Origin: Methylococcaceae bacterium TMED69
Lineage (GTDB): Bacteria; Pseudomonadota; Gammaproteobacteria; Ga0077536
Length of the DNA stretch: 49,378 nucleotides
Assembly (NCBI GenBank): GCA_002170535.1
Contig: NHDW01000004.1
Span: 337,500 to 386,877, forward strand
Direction: 5' to 3'
In this document: positions 1-8,295 of the stretch, piece after piece
How positions within the stretch are numbered: position 1 is the stretch's first letter
Layout of the letters: each line of letters begins with the position of its first letter
The notes under the pieces: generated by a model
The model's input: only the letters and a program-made list of their open reading frames with translations
Databases searched by the model: none
Told to the model about the DNA's origin: nothing
Translations under genes and position numbers: made by a program

Positions 1-61
1 TGGTTAAAACTAAAAACAAAGCCTCTTTTGATATAATAATTTAAATTTAGGATTTATAGAA

Positions 62-640
62 ATGAAATACATTAAGACGCTGATTGGTATTCTTGTTGGG
101 GTAATGTTCGTCTCGGTTGACACAATCGCTTTCGATGATAAAAAGATTTATGAAAGTCAGAAACGGTTATCCGTCGGGTTTGAGCTTGGTACTTCTGAGG
201 GCGATGCTAATGTAGATAGATATGGAGGCGTGCTTAGATATAATTTTGAGCAAGTGTTTCAAACCGGCAGCGGGATTCAAGGTCGGTTTTATGCGGAGTT
301 ATCAGCAACCTATTGGGACGGGGAGAATGGTACCACTGGTAATAATGATCTGTTTGATTTTGGCATGACACCAGTATTTAGACTGTCCAAAAAAGGTCGA
401 AATTTGTCTCCTTTTATAGAATTAGGTTTGGGTCCTCATGTGCACACTAAATCTAAAATAGAGAATGAGGATTTCGATATTCCTTTTGCTTTTGGTAGTC
501 ATTTTGGATTGGGCTTAGAGTTAGGGGGCGATGGAAATTTTGAACTTCTCTATCGATTTCAGCATCTTTCAAATGCTAGTCTAGGGGATGAAAATCCTGG
601 CATTAATTTTCATGCTTTGCAATTGGTAACTCATTTTTAG
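62..640 (+). CDS. PagL-like lipid A deacylase family outer-membrane protein
   Basis: A 192-residue protein with a signal peptide (hydrophobic residues 6-20, likely cleavage near residue 23) followed by alternating beta-barrel-like segments ending in a C-terminal aromatic residue. The segment RFQHLSNAS followed by NPG (residues 165-180) matches the active-site strand of PagL lipid A 3-O-deacylases, which remove an acyl chain from lipid A in the outer membrane. His168 and Ser170 match the catalytic His and Ser, but the position 14 residues after the His, Glu in Pseudomonas PagL, is Asn182. Membership of the PF09411-type family is fairly safe; deacylase activity is less so. It appears to be a stand-alone gene. 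Confidence 0.8.
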   Translation: MKYIKTLIGILVGVMFVSVDTIAFDDKKIYESQKRLSVGFELGTSEGDANVDRYGGVLRYNFEQVFQTGSGIQGRFYAELSATYWDGENGTTGNNDLFDFGMTPVFRLSKKGRNLSPFIELGLGPHVHTKSKIENEDFDIPFAFGSHFGLGLELGGDGNFELLYRFQHLSNASLGDENPGINFHALQLVTHF

Positions 641-681
641 CCTCAAATTTTTTGAAATTTAATCTTTATATTTTTATTTAA

Positions 682-1455
682 ATGAACATTCTTGTCTTTG
701 ATATTGAGACTGTGCCAGATATTAAGGGTGCTGAATGCATTTGGGATGTTGGTGGTTTATCAGAGAGCGACATAAAATCGTTTTTGCTAACCTCTCGTCT
801 GCAAGAGACATCCGGTAGGACTGATTTCCTAAAACATCATTTGCATCAAATTGTTTCCATTTCGGTCGCGATAAGAAATAAAAACACATTTAAGCTTTGG
901 TCGCTTGGAGAAGAGTCTTCCACTGAAAAGGAATTGTTGGAGAGATTTTTTTCAGGGATAGAAAAGTATGAACCAACAATAGTTTCTTGGAATGGTAATG
1001 GTTTTGATCTTCCTGTTATTCACTACAGGGCTTTGCTTCATGAGGTAAGCAGCCCCATATACTGGGAAGTGGGAGCTGAAAGAAGAGAGTTTAGATTTAA
1101 TAATTATCAATCCAGGTACCATAACCGACATCTCGATTTAATGGATATCCTTTCTGGTTATAATCCTGGAGCATATGCTCGCTTAGACCAAATTGCCTCG
1201 ATGTGTGGTTTTCCTGGAAAGATGGGATTAAGCGGAGGCGATGTTTCAGAAAAATTCTCCAATGGCCAGATATCTGATATCAGAAATTATTGTGAAACTG
1301 ATGTTTTAAACACTTGGTTGGTATATCTCAAATTTGAGTTGATGAGAGGTAATCTTGATAGAATTGAATTTGAAGAAGAGCTTAATATTACTTTAGAATT
1401 CTTAAAGTCCGTAAATGTTAGTCATTTTGATGAGTTTCAAGCAGCGTTAGAGTGA
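682..1455 (+). CDS. Predicted 3'-5' exonuclease, PolB-like (DEDDy)
   Basis: A 257-residue protein of the PolB-like exonuclease family (PF10108 type). The DEDDy motifs are visible: Asp7 and Glu9 in FDIET, Asp109 in SWNGNGFDLP, and Tyr203/Asp207 in YCETD. The fold is that of family B polymerase proofreading domains, but no polymerase domain is attached, so it is a free-standing nuclease probably acting on DNA or RNA 3' ends. Its biological role is not established. The gene lies 16 bases before rlmD and is probably co-transcribed with it, which may hint at RNA work, but that is inference. Confidence 0.85.
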   Translation: MNILVFDIETVPDIKGAECIWDVGGLSESDIKSFLLTSRLQETSGRTDFLKHHLHQIVSISVAIRNKNTFKLWSLGEESSTEKELLERFFSGIEKYEPTIVSWNGNGFDLPVIHYRALLHEVSSPIYWEVGAERREFRFNNYQSRYHNRHLDLMDILSGYNPGAYARLDQIASMCGFPGKMGLSGGDVSEKFSNGQISDIRNYCETDVLNTWLVYLKFELMRGNLDRIEFEEELNITLEFLKSVNVSHFDEFQAALE

Positions 1456-1471
1456 AGCAATTAATTATATT

Positions 1472-2761
1472 GTGAAAAATACATACTTACTCACTATTGA
1501 AAACCTTTCAAAGGATGCGACGGGTCAAGCATCATGTGGCAATAAACTCTTTTCTGTTCATGGTGCTCTTCCAGGGGAGTTAGTTCGTGTAAAAACCTTT
1601 AGAAAAAAATTAAACACCTACCAAGCTTCATTGATGAATATTTTGAGACAAAGCACTGTGCGCGTCAATCCTCATTGCCTTCATTTCAATATTTGTAGTG
1701 GTTGTAATTTACAACATATGCCCTATGGTTTTCAGCTAAATTTTAAATTAAATTCTCTTAAAAATTTAATTAAAGAAGCAGCTCTTGACTTTGATCGTGC
1801 TATATCGGTTATTAAAGAGGAGCAAGTAGGTTACCGCCTAAAGGCAAGGCTAGCGATGAAATGGGTTACTAAAAAAGAAAAGGTAGTAATAGGTTTTAGG
1901 GAAAGAGGTAGTGGTTACATAACTGATTCCAGTACTTGTTCTGTTTTGCATGAGCGCCTGCAAAAAATCGTTTTCAAATTACCCGCGTTAGTTGAGCAAA
2001 CCTCAGTAAAAAATGCGGCCCCTCAAATAGAGGTGGTGACAGATGAGCGGATAGTTGCCATCATCCTTCGGCATCTAAAACCTTTAACCTCAGATGATCT
2101 AACAAAACTCTTGGCATTTTGTCAGGAATTTGAAGTGGATATTTATCTTCAAAATGGCGGACCTGAGACAGTTTCTAAGATAGGAGAGGTTACCCAAATG
2201 TATTATGAGGTTGCGGGGTGTCAACTTAAATTTTCTCCTAATAGTTTTATTCAGGTCAATCGCGATATAAATAACCGTATGGTAAATATTGTACTCGAGG
2301 AGATGAATTTAAACCCAGAAGATTGTGTAATTGATTTTTTTTGTGGCTTGGGAAATTTTTCGATACCATTAGCCAAGCATGCCAAGAAAGTTTTAGGTAT
2401 TGAGTTTGATTCTGATATGGTAAAACTTGCAAATGAAAATGCTGCAAACAATAAATGCAGAAATGCTACTTTCATAAAAAGTGACCTGTACAAGTCAGAA
2501 ATCGGTCTAGATTCGATCTGCTTATCGGATTATAACAAGATTATTTTGGATCCCCCAAGATCTGGAGCTGCCGTTTTGATTTCTCAGCTAAATTTAGAGG
2601 CTGCAAGTTTGTTAATCTATGTTTCTTGTAATGCTTCTACTTTAATGAACGACGCGAAAATTTTAATTTGTAAATATGGTTATGAAATCAGTAATGTTTT
2701 TTTGCTTGATATGTTTCCCCAAACAATTCATTTCGAGACCATTATGGTATTTAAGAAATAA
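1472..2761 (+). CDS. rlmD: 23S rRNA (uracil(1939)-C(5))-methyltransferase RlmD
   Basis: A SAM-dependent RNA m5U methyltransferase of 429 residues. An N-terminal TRAM-like domain (about 1-60) is followed by the iron-sulfur cysteines Cys69, Cys75, Cys78 and Cys156, as in E. coli RumA/RlmD. The SAM motif is DFFCGLGNFS (near 290), the catalytic nucleophile is Cys386 in YVSCNAS, and the general base is Glu422 in HFETIMV. All key residues are present. The start is GTG at 1472, chosen because no ATG lies upstream in frame. The four Fe-S cysteines favour RlmD over RlmC or TrmA. Confidence 0.93.
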   Translation: MKNTYLLTIENLSKDATGQASCGNKLFSVHGALPGELVRVKTFRKKLNTYQASLMNILRQSTVRVNPHCLHFNICSGCNLQHMPYGFQLNFKLNSLKNLIKEAALDFDRAISVIKEEQVGYRLKARLAMKWVTKKEKVVIGFRERGSGYITDSSTCSVLHERLQKIVFKLPALVEQTSVKNAAPQIEVVTDERIVAIILRHLKPLTSDDLTKLLAFCQEFEVDIYLQNGGPETVSKIGEVTQMYYEVAGCQLKFSPNSFIQVNRDINNRMVNIVLEEMNLNPEDCVIDFFCGLGNFSIPLAKHAKKVLGIEFDSDMVKLANENAANNKCRNATFIKSDLYKSEIGLDSICLSDYNKIILDPPRSGAAVLISQLNLEAASLLIYVSCNASTLMNDAKILICKYGYEISNVFLLDMFPQTIHFETIMVFKK

Positions 2762-2779
2762 TAGTTTAATATAAAGCTC

Positions 2780-3268
2780 ATGAGTGGTAATAAAGATAAA
2801 AGTTTTATAACAATAGATATTTCGAATCAGAACCTAACATTATCTTCCCAACATTTGACTAGAGACTACCTAATTTCGACTTCAAAAAAAGGAGTAGGAC
2901 AAGAAAATAATAGCGGGAAAACTCCTTTAGGTAAGCATTACATATATAAAAAGATAGGACAGTATATGCCTGTTAACTCGATTTTTATAGGTAGAGAATT
3001 TAATTTTCAAGTATATAATGAGACGCTTGGAGATAGAGATATAGATTGGATTCTCACAAGAATACTTTGGCTTGCTGGAGCTGAAGATGGAAAAAACGCC
3101 GGTGGTAAAGTTGATACAAAAAATAGATATATCTATATACACGGTACTCCTTATGAGGATCAATTGGGAAAACCCGCTTCGTCTGGCTGTATTCGAATGG
3201 CGAACCAAGATGTTATTGAGCTGTTTAACCACACACAAATAAGAACCCAAGTAAATATTGTTCGTTAA
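2780..3268 (+). CDS. YkuD-domain L,D-transpeptidase/L,D-carboxypeptidase, no signal peptide
   Basis: A 162-residue protein consisting of almost only a YkuD catalytic domain. The active-site signature is His121 (YIHGT) and Ser-Gly-Cys137-Ile-Arg139. Classical L,D-transpeptidases cross-link peptidoglycan in the periplasm and carry a signal peptide or anchor. This protein starts with a polar segment (MSGNKDKSFI) and has no hydrophobic export signal, and no upstream in-frame extension supplies one. It ends 5 bases before nagZ, a cytoplasmic muropeptide-recycling enzyme. A cytoplasmic L,D-carboxypeptidase of the ElsL type, trimming recycled tetrapeptides, is a good alternative to cell-wall cross-linking. 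Confidence 0.85.
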   Translation: MSGNKDKSFITIDISNQNLTLSSQHLTRDYLISTSKKGVGQENNSGKTPLGKHYIYKKIGQYMPVNSIFIGREFNFQVYNETLGDRDIDWILTRILWLAGAEDGKNAGGKVDTKNRYIYIHGTPYEDQLGKPASSGCIRMANQDVIELFNHTQIRTQVNIVR

Positions 3269-3273
3269 TCACC

Positions 3274-4311
3274 ATGCATCTTTCTTTATTTATTGACATA
3301 GATGGGACAAATTTAACAGAAGACGATAAACAAACTTTGCTACATCCAGCAATTTCAGGTGTTATATTATTTTCAAGAAATTTTCATAGTATTTCGCAGT
3401 TGAAACAACTTATTGAGGAAATTAGATCTTTGAAAGATCCGAGATTACTTGTTTCCGTTGACCAAGAGGGTGGGAATGTTCAAAGGTTCAGGCATTCTTT
3501 TACAAAGCTACCATCTTTTTCAAAGATTGGTGATATATATCAAACTGACCCTAATCTCGGCAAAAGAATTGTTTTAGAACATGCTCATATAATGGTAAAA
3601 GAGCTAAGGTCGGTTGGTGTTGACTTAAGTTTTACCCCAGTTGTTGATATTGGTAATAAAAATAGTAAAGTCCTTAAAGATAGAACATTTTCAGAGAATC
3701 CTGAAATCGTTGCAGAACTTGCTTCGATTTATTCCCAGGCGATGAAAGAAAATGGGATGATTGCGGTGGCTAAGCATTTCCCTGGTCATGGGGGGGTAAA
3801 CGAAGACTCTCACTTTCAACTTCCAATCGATAAACGTGAATTATCTTCAATATGGGAGTGCGATCTTTTGCCGTACCGGAACCTTATAAAAAATAATTTA
3901 AAAGCAGTCATGATGGCACATGTGATTTATGAAAAAATTGATATGGAAATAGCCGGCTATTCAAAAATTATTATACAAGATATTCTGCGAAAACAGTTAG
4001 GCTTTAAAGGACTAATTTTCTCGGACGATTTATCTATGAAAGGAGCTCAAAAAAAAGGTGGAATTATTGCTAGAGCAATAGCTGCGATGAAGGCTGGATG
4101 TGATATTCTGTTAATCTGTAATGATCGAGCGTCTGTGGAAGAACTTTTAAATTTCGAAGAAGTTATGGCTTCTATGGATCTACAGCGAAAAATTTTAGAT
4201 AATTTGAAATCGACGAGGCTTTATAGCGAAAAAAAACTAAACGCATTTAGTGAAGAGAGCCTCAAAATTTTGATTCAAAATAATTTTAAAGGTAGTGAAG
4301 GCCAGTCATAA
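3274..4311 (+). CDS. nagZ: Beta-N-acetylhexosaminidase NagZ
   Basis: A family 3 glycoside hydrolase of 345 residues, the usual length for single-domain Gram-negative NagZ. It removes GlcNAc from anhydro-muropeptides in the cytosol during peptidoglycan recycling. Visible motifs are the substrate loop SVDQEGG (61-67), KHFPGHGG with the acid/base Asp-His pair at 178-180 (DSH), and the nucleophile region FSDDLSM (249-255). There is no signal peptide, consistent with a cytoplasmic enzyme. It is tightly linked to the preceding YkuD-domain gene, suggesting a two-gene recycling unit. Confidence 0.93.
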   Translation: MHLSLFIDIDGTNLTEDDKQTLLHPAISGVILFSRNFHSISQLKQLIEEIRSLKDPRLLVSVDQEGGNVQRFRHSFTKLPSFSKIGDIYQTDPNLGKRIVLEHAHIMVKELRSVGVDLSFTPVVDIGNKNSKVLKDRTFSENPEIVAELASIYSQAMKENGMIAVAKHFPGHGGVNEDSHFQLPIDKRELSSIWECDLLPYRNLIKNNLKAVMMAHVIYEKIDMEIAGYSKIIIQDILRKQLGFKGLIFSDDLSMKGAQKKGGIIARAIAAMKAGCDILLICNDRASVEELLNFEEVMASMDLQRKILDNLKSTRLYSEKKLNAFSEESLKILIQNNFKGSEGQS

Positions 4312-4330
4312 GTTTTGAAAATAATTAAAA

Positions 4331-5434
4331 ATGAATATAAATTTAGGTTTTTTCTCTGATCAAATGTGGATGTATCAAATATTTGCTGTTGTATTTGCGA
4401 CGCTATTCGTGGACTTTCTGCAAAAAAAGTTATTATCCAGACTATATAGAAAATTGAAACGAACCCAAACCATTTGGGACGATGTTCTTATTGAATCAAT
4501 AAAAAGCCCATTGAGAGTTTTGATTTGGTTATACGGAGTTTTATTTGCGTTTCAATTTGCTCCTGAAAAGAAAATTTCTTCTTTAACTCCACTTCTTGAA
4601 GCAGTCGCAGAGGTTGGCTTGGTGGCTATTATAGTGTGGTTTCTTTCCCGTTTTATTAAAATAGGCGAGAAAGAGTATCTGAAATTAGTGTCGGGTCGCT
4701 TGATTCAAAATGAAGAGAATACAAACGCCCAAGGGAAATTAGATAAGACTACTATTCAGGCGGTTACTAAATTGCTTCGATTATCGGTAGTGATTACCGG
4801 AATTTTAATAATTATTCAGACTCTTGGGTACAGTATTTCAGGTCTCCTTGCTTTTGGAGGTGTCGGAGGTATCGCTGTCGGCTTTGCTGCAAAGGATTTA
4901 TTGGCGAATTTTTTTGGCGGAATAATGATACATCTTGATCGCCCTTTTGCTCTTGGTGATTGGGTGAGCTCTCCTGATAGAGATATCGAGGGAATTGTTG
5001 AGCATATTGGTTGGAGATTAACTGTAATTCGATCTTTTGATAAGCGACCAATCTATATTCCTAATTCTTTATTTACCCAGATTGTCGTTAAAAATCCTTC
5101 TCGCATGACCAATCGAAGAATTTTTGAATACATTGGAGTTCGATATGATGATGTAGGGAAAGTCCCGGCTTTAGTTGATTCTATTAAACAAATGATTTTT
5201 GATAGTGATTTTATTGATAAAAATGCGACAGTTATTGTGAATTTAGATAAGCTCTCAGATTCTTCTCTTGACATAATGGTATATGCATATACTCTCACAA
5301 CTGATTGGATTGAATATCACGAAATTAAGCACAAGGTTATGATATCGATACTTAATATAATAGAAAATCATGGTGCAGAAGCTGCCTTTCCAACAGCCAC
5401 TTTACACATATCAGAAAAGTCTGATGGGGGATAA
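4331..5434 (+). CDS. MscS-family mechanosensitive ion channel
   Basis: A 367-residue inner-membrane protein with four predicted membrane segments: near 8-28, 55-75, 90-110 and the pore-forming stretch near 150-200. The last contains the Gly/Ala-rich MscS TM3 pattern (GGVGGIAVGFAAKDLL) followed by FFGG and the beta domain start (FALGDWV). The soluble C-terminal domain resembles MscS but begins after an extra N-terminal membrane part, so it is a medium-length MscS homologue rather than a strict MscS orthologue. The role is release of solutes on osmotic downshock. Its end overlaps the likely dapF start. Confidence 0.88.
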   Translation: MNINLGFFSDQMWMYQIFAVVFATLFVDFLQKKLLSRLYRKLKRTQTIWDDVLIESIKSPLRVLIWLYGVLFAFQFAPEKKISSLTPLLEAVAEVGLVAIIVWFLSRFIKIGEKEYLKLVSGRLIQNEENTNAQGKLDKTTIQAVTKLLRLSVVITGILIIIQTLGYSISGLLAFGGVGGIAVGFAAKDLLANFFGGIMIHLDRPFALGDWVSSPDRDIEGIVEHIGWRLTVIRSFDKRPIYIPNSLFTQIVVKNPSRMTNRRIFEYIGVRYDDVGKVPALVDSIKQMIFDSDFIDKNATVIVNLDKLSDSSLDIMVYAYTLTTDWIEYHEIKHKVMISILNIIENHGAEAAFPTATLHISEKSDGG

Positions 5435-6263
5435 GTTGAATCAAGAATTTGTTAAATTAGAAGGCTTAGGAAATGATTTTGTTTTAATCGATCACAGGTA
5501 TAGCGAAGACGACTTGACCGATACCCAAATAAAAAAAATAGGAGAAAGACGCGTTGGAATTGGGTGCGATCAGATATTGATATTGAAAGCTCCAACAAAA
5601 GATAAAGCTGATTTTTTATATTGTGTTTTTAATTCAGATGGATCAAAGAGTGAACATTGCGGTAATGGTTTGCGTTGTGCAGGTGCTTATTTTAAAAAAT
5701 TTCATAATATAAAGGACTCGGTTATAGCGCAGATAGGAATGTCGACTCACGAGATTAAATTCCTGAAGAACGATTTATTTTCTGTTGATTTTGATGCCCC
5801 AGTTTTTGATCCAAAAAAAGTTGGATTGGGTAATATCGAGTTATCCGATAAATATATTACTGATATTAATAATGAATCTTTTGAATTTGGAGCAGTTTCG
5901 CTCGGAAATCCTCACGCGGTAGTTAATGTGGACATACCTGTTGGAGAAATCTCTAGGGTCATTGGACCTCGATTCCAAGAAAAAGGCCTTTTTAAAAACG
6001 GGGTAAATGTTGGTTTCTTTCGGATAGTTAATAGATCAACTATTGAACTTTCTGTTTGGGAAAGAGGTGTAGGTTATACTTCTGCTTGCGGTACTGGCGC
6101 GTGCGCAGCTGTTGCAGTTGGACAAAAATGGGGGCTTCTTGATTTAAAAGTTGAAGTAATCCAAGAAGGGGGTGTTCTTGATGTCGTTGCCGATAAAACT
6201 GGAGGAAGATTCAAAATGATAGGTCCTGCAAATTATGTTTTTACTGGAAGCATCGAGATATGA
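5424..6263 (+). CDS. dapF: Diaminopimelate epimerase
   Basis: Converts LL- to meso-diaminopimelate in lysine and peptidoglycan synthesis in the cytosol. The two catalytic cysteines are in EHCGNGLRC and SACGTGAC, and the N-terminal KLEGLGNDF motif is typical. ATG at 5424 overlaps the end of the mscS gene by 11 bases and gives 279 residues. TTG at 5436 is a serious alternative because GGGGG (5426-5430) lies 5 bases before it. A longer reading from 5370 would add 18 unrelated residues inside mscS. The dapF-DUF484-xerC order is common in gammaproteobacteria. Confidence 0.93.
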   Translation: MGDKLNQEFVKLEGLGNDFVLIDHRYSEDDLTDTQIKKIGERRVGIGCDQILILKAPTKDKADFLYCVFNSDGSKSEHCGNGLRCAGAYFKKFHNIKDSVIAQIGMSTHEIKFLKNDLFSVDFDAPVFDPKKVGLGNIELSDKYITDINNESFEFGAVSLGNPHAVVNVDIPVGEISRVIGPRFQEKGLFKNGVNVGFFRIVNRSTIELSVWERGVGYTSACGTGACAAVAVGQKWGLLDLKVEVIQEGGVLDVVADKTGGRFKMIGPANYVFTGSIEI

Positions 6264-6943
6264 GCAACGCTGATAAAGTCCGGAAAAAGCCTTTGCTCGA
6301 AGAAAAAGAAGTACTTGAGTATCTTAAAATGAATCCAGAGATATTTGAAAAGCATGAGACATTTCTTACTAAACTAAATCTTCATTATGATAATCACGGG
6401 GTCTCTTCTCTAGTTAAAAAACAATTAGCTAGTTTAAGGAAACAAAACTTCGAGCAGAGGACAAAATATAATGAGCTTTTGCATAATGCTGAAACTAATT
6501 GGGAGGTTATTACAAAAATAAAAAACATAATTGAATCCTGCAGTAAATATAAAACCATCGACAGATGGATTTTACGTCTCTCAAAAAATATGTCTTCTGA
6601 TTTTGATGCAGATGAGGCTTTTATCCACGTTAAGATCAAAGCCGATAAAAGGCTAATATCATCAAGGCTTCCAAAAAATTCTAAAATTGATAAATTGTCT
6701 TTCAAAAGTTCTCTTATTTACTGTGGCTCCTTAGACAATTTCAATCAGAAAAAAGTCATTGGCGAAGATGCTGTAAAATCAATTGTGTTTTGTCCACTTC
6801 ACACAAATGAATGGTCAGGTTTTTTTTATTTAGGAAGTTTGAATCCAGATCGATATAGTTCGAGTTATGAGCCCGATCTCTTGAATTTGCTTGCTTCAGT
6901 TTTGAAGCTATCCATATCAATGCAGTTGCGGGGAAGTGCCTGA
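6260..6943 (+). CDS. DUF484 family protein
   Basis: A 227-residue protein of the DUF484 family (GAF-like C-terminal half), found almost always between dapF and xerC. Residues 10-50 contain the family start (EVLEYLKMNPEIFEKHE), then a predicted coiled coil near 55-85 and a GAF-like domain from about 90. The molecular role is unknown. The ATG overlaps the dapF stop by four bases (ATGA), implying translational coupling. Family assignment rests on sequence and position together. Confidence 0.85.
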   Translation: MSNADKVRKKPLLEEKEVLEYLKMNPEIFEKHETFLTKLNLHYDNHGVSSLVKKQLASLRKQNFEQRTKYNELLHNAETNWEVITKIKNIIESCSKYKTIDRWILRLSKNMSSDFDADEAFIHVKIKADKRLISSRLPKNSKIDKLSFKSSLIYCGSLDNFNQKKVIGEDAVKSIVFCPLHTNEWSGFFYLGSLNPDRYSSSYEPDLLNLLASVLKLSISMQLRGSA

Positions 6944-6958
6944 GGTCTCATAAATAAA

Positions 6959-7858
6959 TTGAATACTCTAGATTTGACAAACACGCTCTCAAGGTTTCAA
7001 CAAAACTTTATTAATCTTTCTGAGAATACTAGAAAAGGGTATAAGAGAGATTTGCTGCAGTTTTTTGATTTCTTGAACTCTGGAGGCGTCTCTGTTTGGA
7101 CTAGTGTAGATCCCAAGATGGCAAGAACTTACCTATCACTAAGAAGAAAAGAAGGTGATAAGGCTACAACGATTGCGAGAAAGCTTTCGTCGCTTAAAAA
7201 ATTTTTCTTTTGGCTTAAAAAAGAAGGAATTATAACGACCAATCCGTTTGCCGCACTTAAACCACCAAAAAAAGAAAAAAGATTACCAAAGGTCTTGGAT
7301 GTTGATTTGACTAATTATTTTTTATCACTCAATGCTAATACGGATATACTTGTAAGGGATAAAGCGATGTTTGAATTACTTTATTCCTCTGGGTTAAGAA
7401 TTTCTGAATTAGTTTCCTTAGATGAAGAAGATCTGAACGTCAGAGAAGGTGAAGTTCGAGTAGAGGGTAAAGGTAGAAAAGAGAGGGTTGTCCCGTGTGG
7501 TAAGCTTGCTATTAAGGCAATTAGGTCATGGCTAAGTCTGAGAAAATCAAAATTTAAACTAAGCGGTAGAGGTCCGTTGTTTCTTAGTAAGAGAGGCACG
7601 CGAATTAGTGTCAGAGCGGTGCAAGTTAGAATGAAGATATGGTCTCGTCTTCTTAAAATGGATATTGCCCTGAACCCTCATATGATGAGACATTCATTTG
7701 CAACCCATATGCTGGAATCTTCAGGAAATCTTCGGGCTGTTCAAGAGCTACTAGGTCATAGTAACTTAGCAACAACTCAGATATACACACACTTAAATTT
7801 CCAACACTTGGCAGACGCCTATGACCAAGCTCACCCTCGTGCAAAAAAGCAAACATAA
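6959..7858 (+). CDS. xerC: Tyrosine site-specific recombinase XerC
   Basis: A 299-residue tyrosine recombinase that, with XerD, resolves chromosome dimers at dif. The N-terminal SAM-like core-binding domain spans about 1-90 and the catalytic domain the rest. The active-site set is present: Arg in SSGLRISEL, Lys in [20 protein letters not shown] (His and Arg), and [15 protein letters not shown] (His and nucleophile Tyr). XerC rather than XerD or an integrase is indicated by the dapF-DUF484 neighbours. The start is TTG at 6959; a GAGG lies about 13 bases upstream, so it is slightly uncertain. Confidence 0.92.
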   Translation: MNTLDLTNTLSRFQQNFINLSENTRKGYKRDLLQFFDFLNSGGVSVWTSVDPKMARTYLSLRRKEGDKATTIARKLSSLKKFFFWLKKEGIITTNPFAALKPPKKEKRLPKVLDVDLTNYFLSLNANTDILVRDKAMFELLYSSGLRISELVSLDEEDLNVREGEVRVEGKGRKERVVPCGKLAIKAIRSWLSLRKSKFKLSGRGPLFLSKRGTRISVRAVQVRMKIWSRLLKMDIALNPHMMRHSFATHMLESSGNLRAVQELLGHSNLATTQIYTHLNFQHLADAYDQAHPRAKKQT

Positions 7859-7898
7859 AAATATACCTAATATACGAAAGCTGTTAATATGTGGTTAT

Positions 7899-7904
7899 TA
7901 TAAT
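7899..7904 (+). promoter_or_regulatory. Possible -10 element for the DUF971-ubiEJB unit
   Basis: A perfect TATAAT lies 13 bases before the DUF971 ATG in the 59-base gap after xerC. No good -35 is seen at 16-18 bases. If used, the leader would be only about 7 bases, so this is a weak call. Confidence 0.25.
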
Positions 7905-7917
7905 GCAGTTGGTATAA

Positions 7918-8295
7918 ATGGATTCGAAAATAGTTCCAAAAGATATTAAGCTTCTAAATAAGTCACGTCTTATGGAGTTAATCTATGATGATTACTCCTG
8001 TCAACTATCCTACGAATTTTTAAGAATTCATTCGCCATCTGCCGAGGTCAAAGGTCACAATCCTTCACAATACACCCTGCAATTAAATAAGGTTAATATT
8101 TTTGTAAAAAAGGTGGAGTTAGTCGGCTCTTATGCAATCCGGATCATCTTTGATGATGGTCATGAGACTGGGCTTTATTCGTGGGAATATCTGGAACATC
8201 TAGTGAAAAATAAAAATAAATTGTGGGATGAATATTTATGTGCTATCCAAAAAGCTGGACATAATAGACAAGACTGGCTGGGAGCAAATATCTGA
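7918..8295 (+). CDS. DUF971 domain protein
   Basis: A 125-residue protein with the DUF971 (gamma-butyrobetaine hydroxylase N-terminal-like) fold. Family features are the early LSYEFLRIHSPSAEV segment, the IIFDDGHETGLYSWEYL segment (near 75-92) and the C-terminal Trp. In other proteobacteria DUF971 genes sit next to ubiE, often after hslVU, and the protein is suspected of a metal or Fe-S role, but none is proven. The stop overlaps the ubiE ATG by one base, implying coupling to ubiquinone synthesis genes. Confidence 0.85.
   Translation: MDSKIVPKDIKLLNKSRLMELIYDDYSCQLSYEFLRIHSPSAEVKGHNPSQYTLQLNKVNIFVKKVELVGSYAIRIIFDDGHETGLYSWEYLEHLVKNKNKLWDEYLCAIQKAGHNRQDWLGANI

Noticed and set aside
1-61. TATAAT at 32-37 as the promoter of the pagL-like gene
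   Set aside because: No -35 at proper spacing is visible and the window begins too close upstream to judge.
641-681. AAATTT inverted repeats and T-runs after the pagL-like gene as a terminator
   Set aside because: Only A/T pairs in a 6-base stem, too weak to separate from background AT richness.
5370-5423. Longer dapF beginning inside mscS
   Set aside because: The 18 extra residues have no counterpart in DapF and would give a 65-base overlap.
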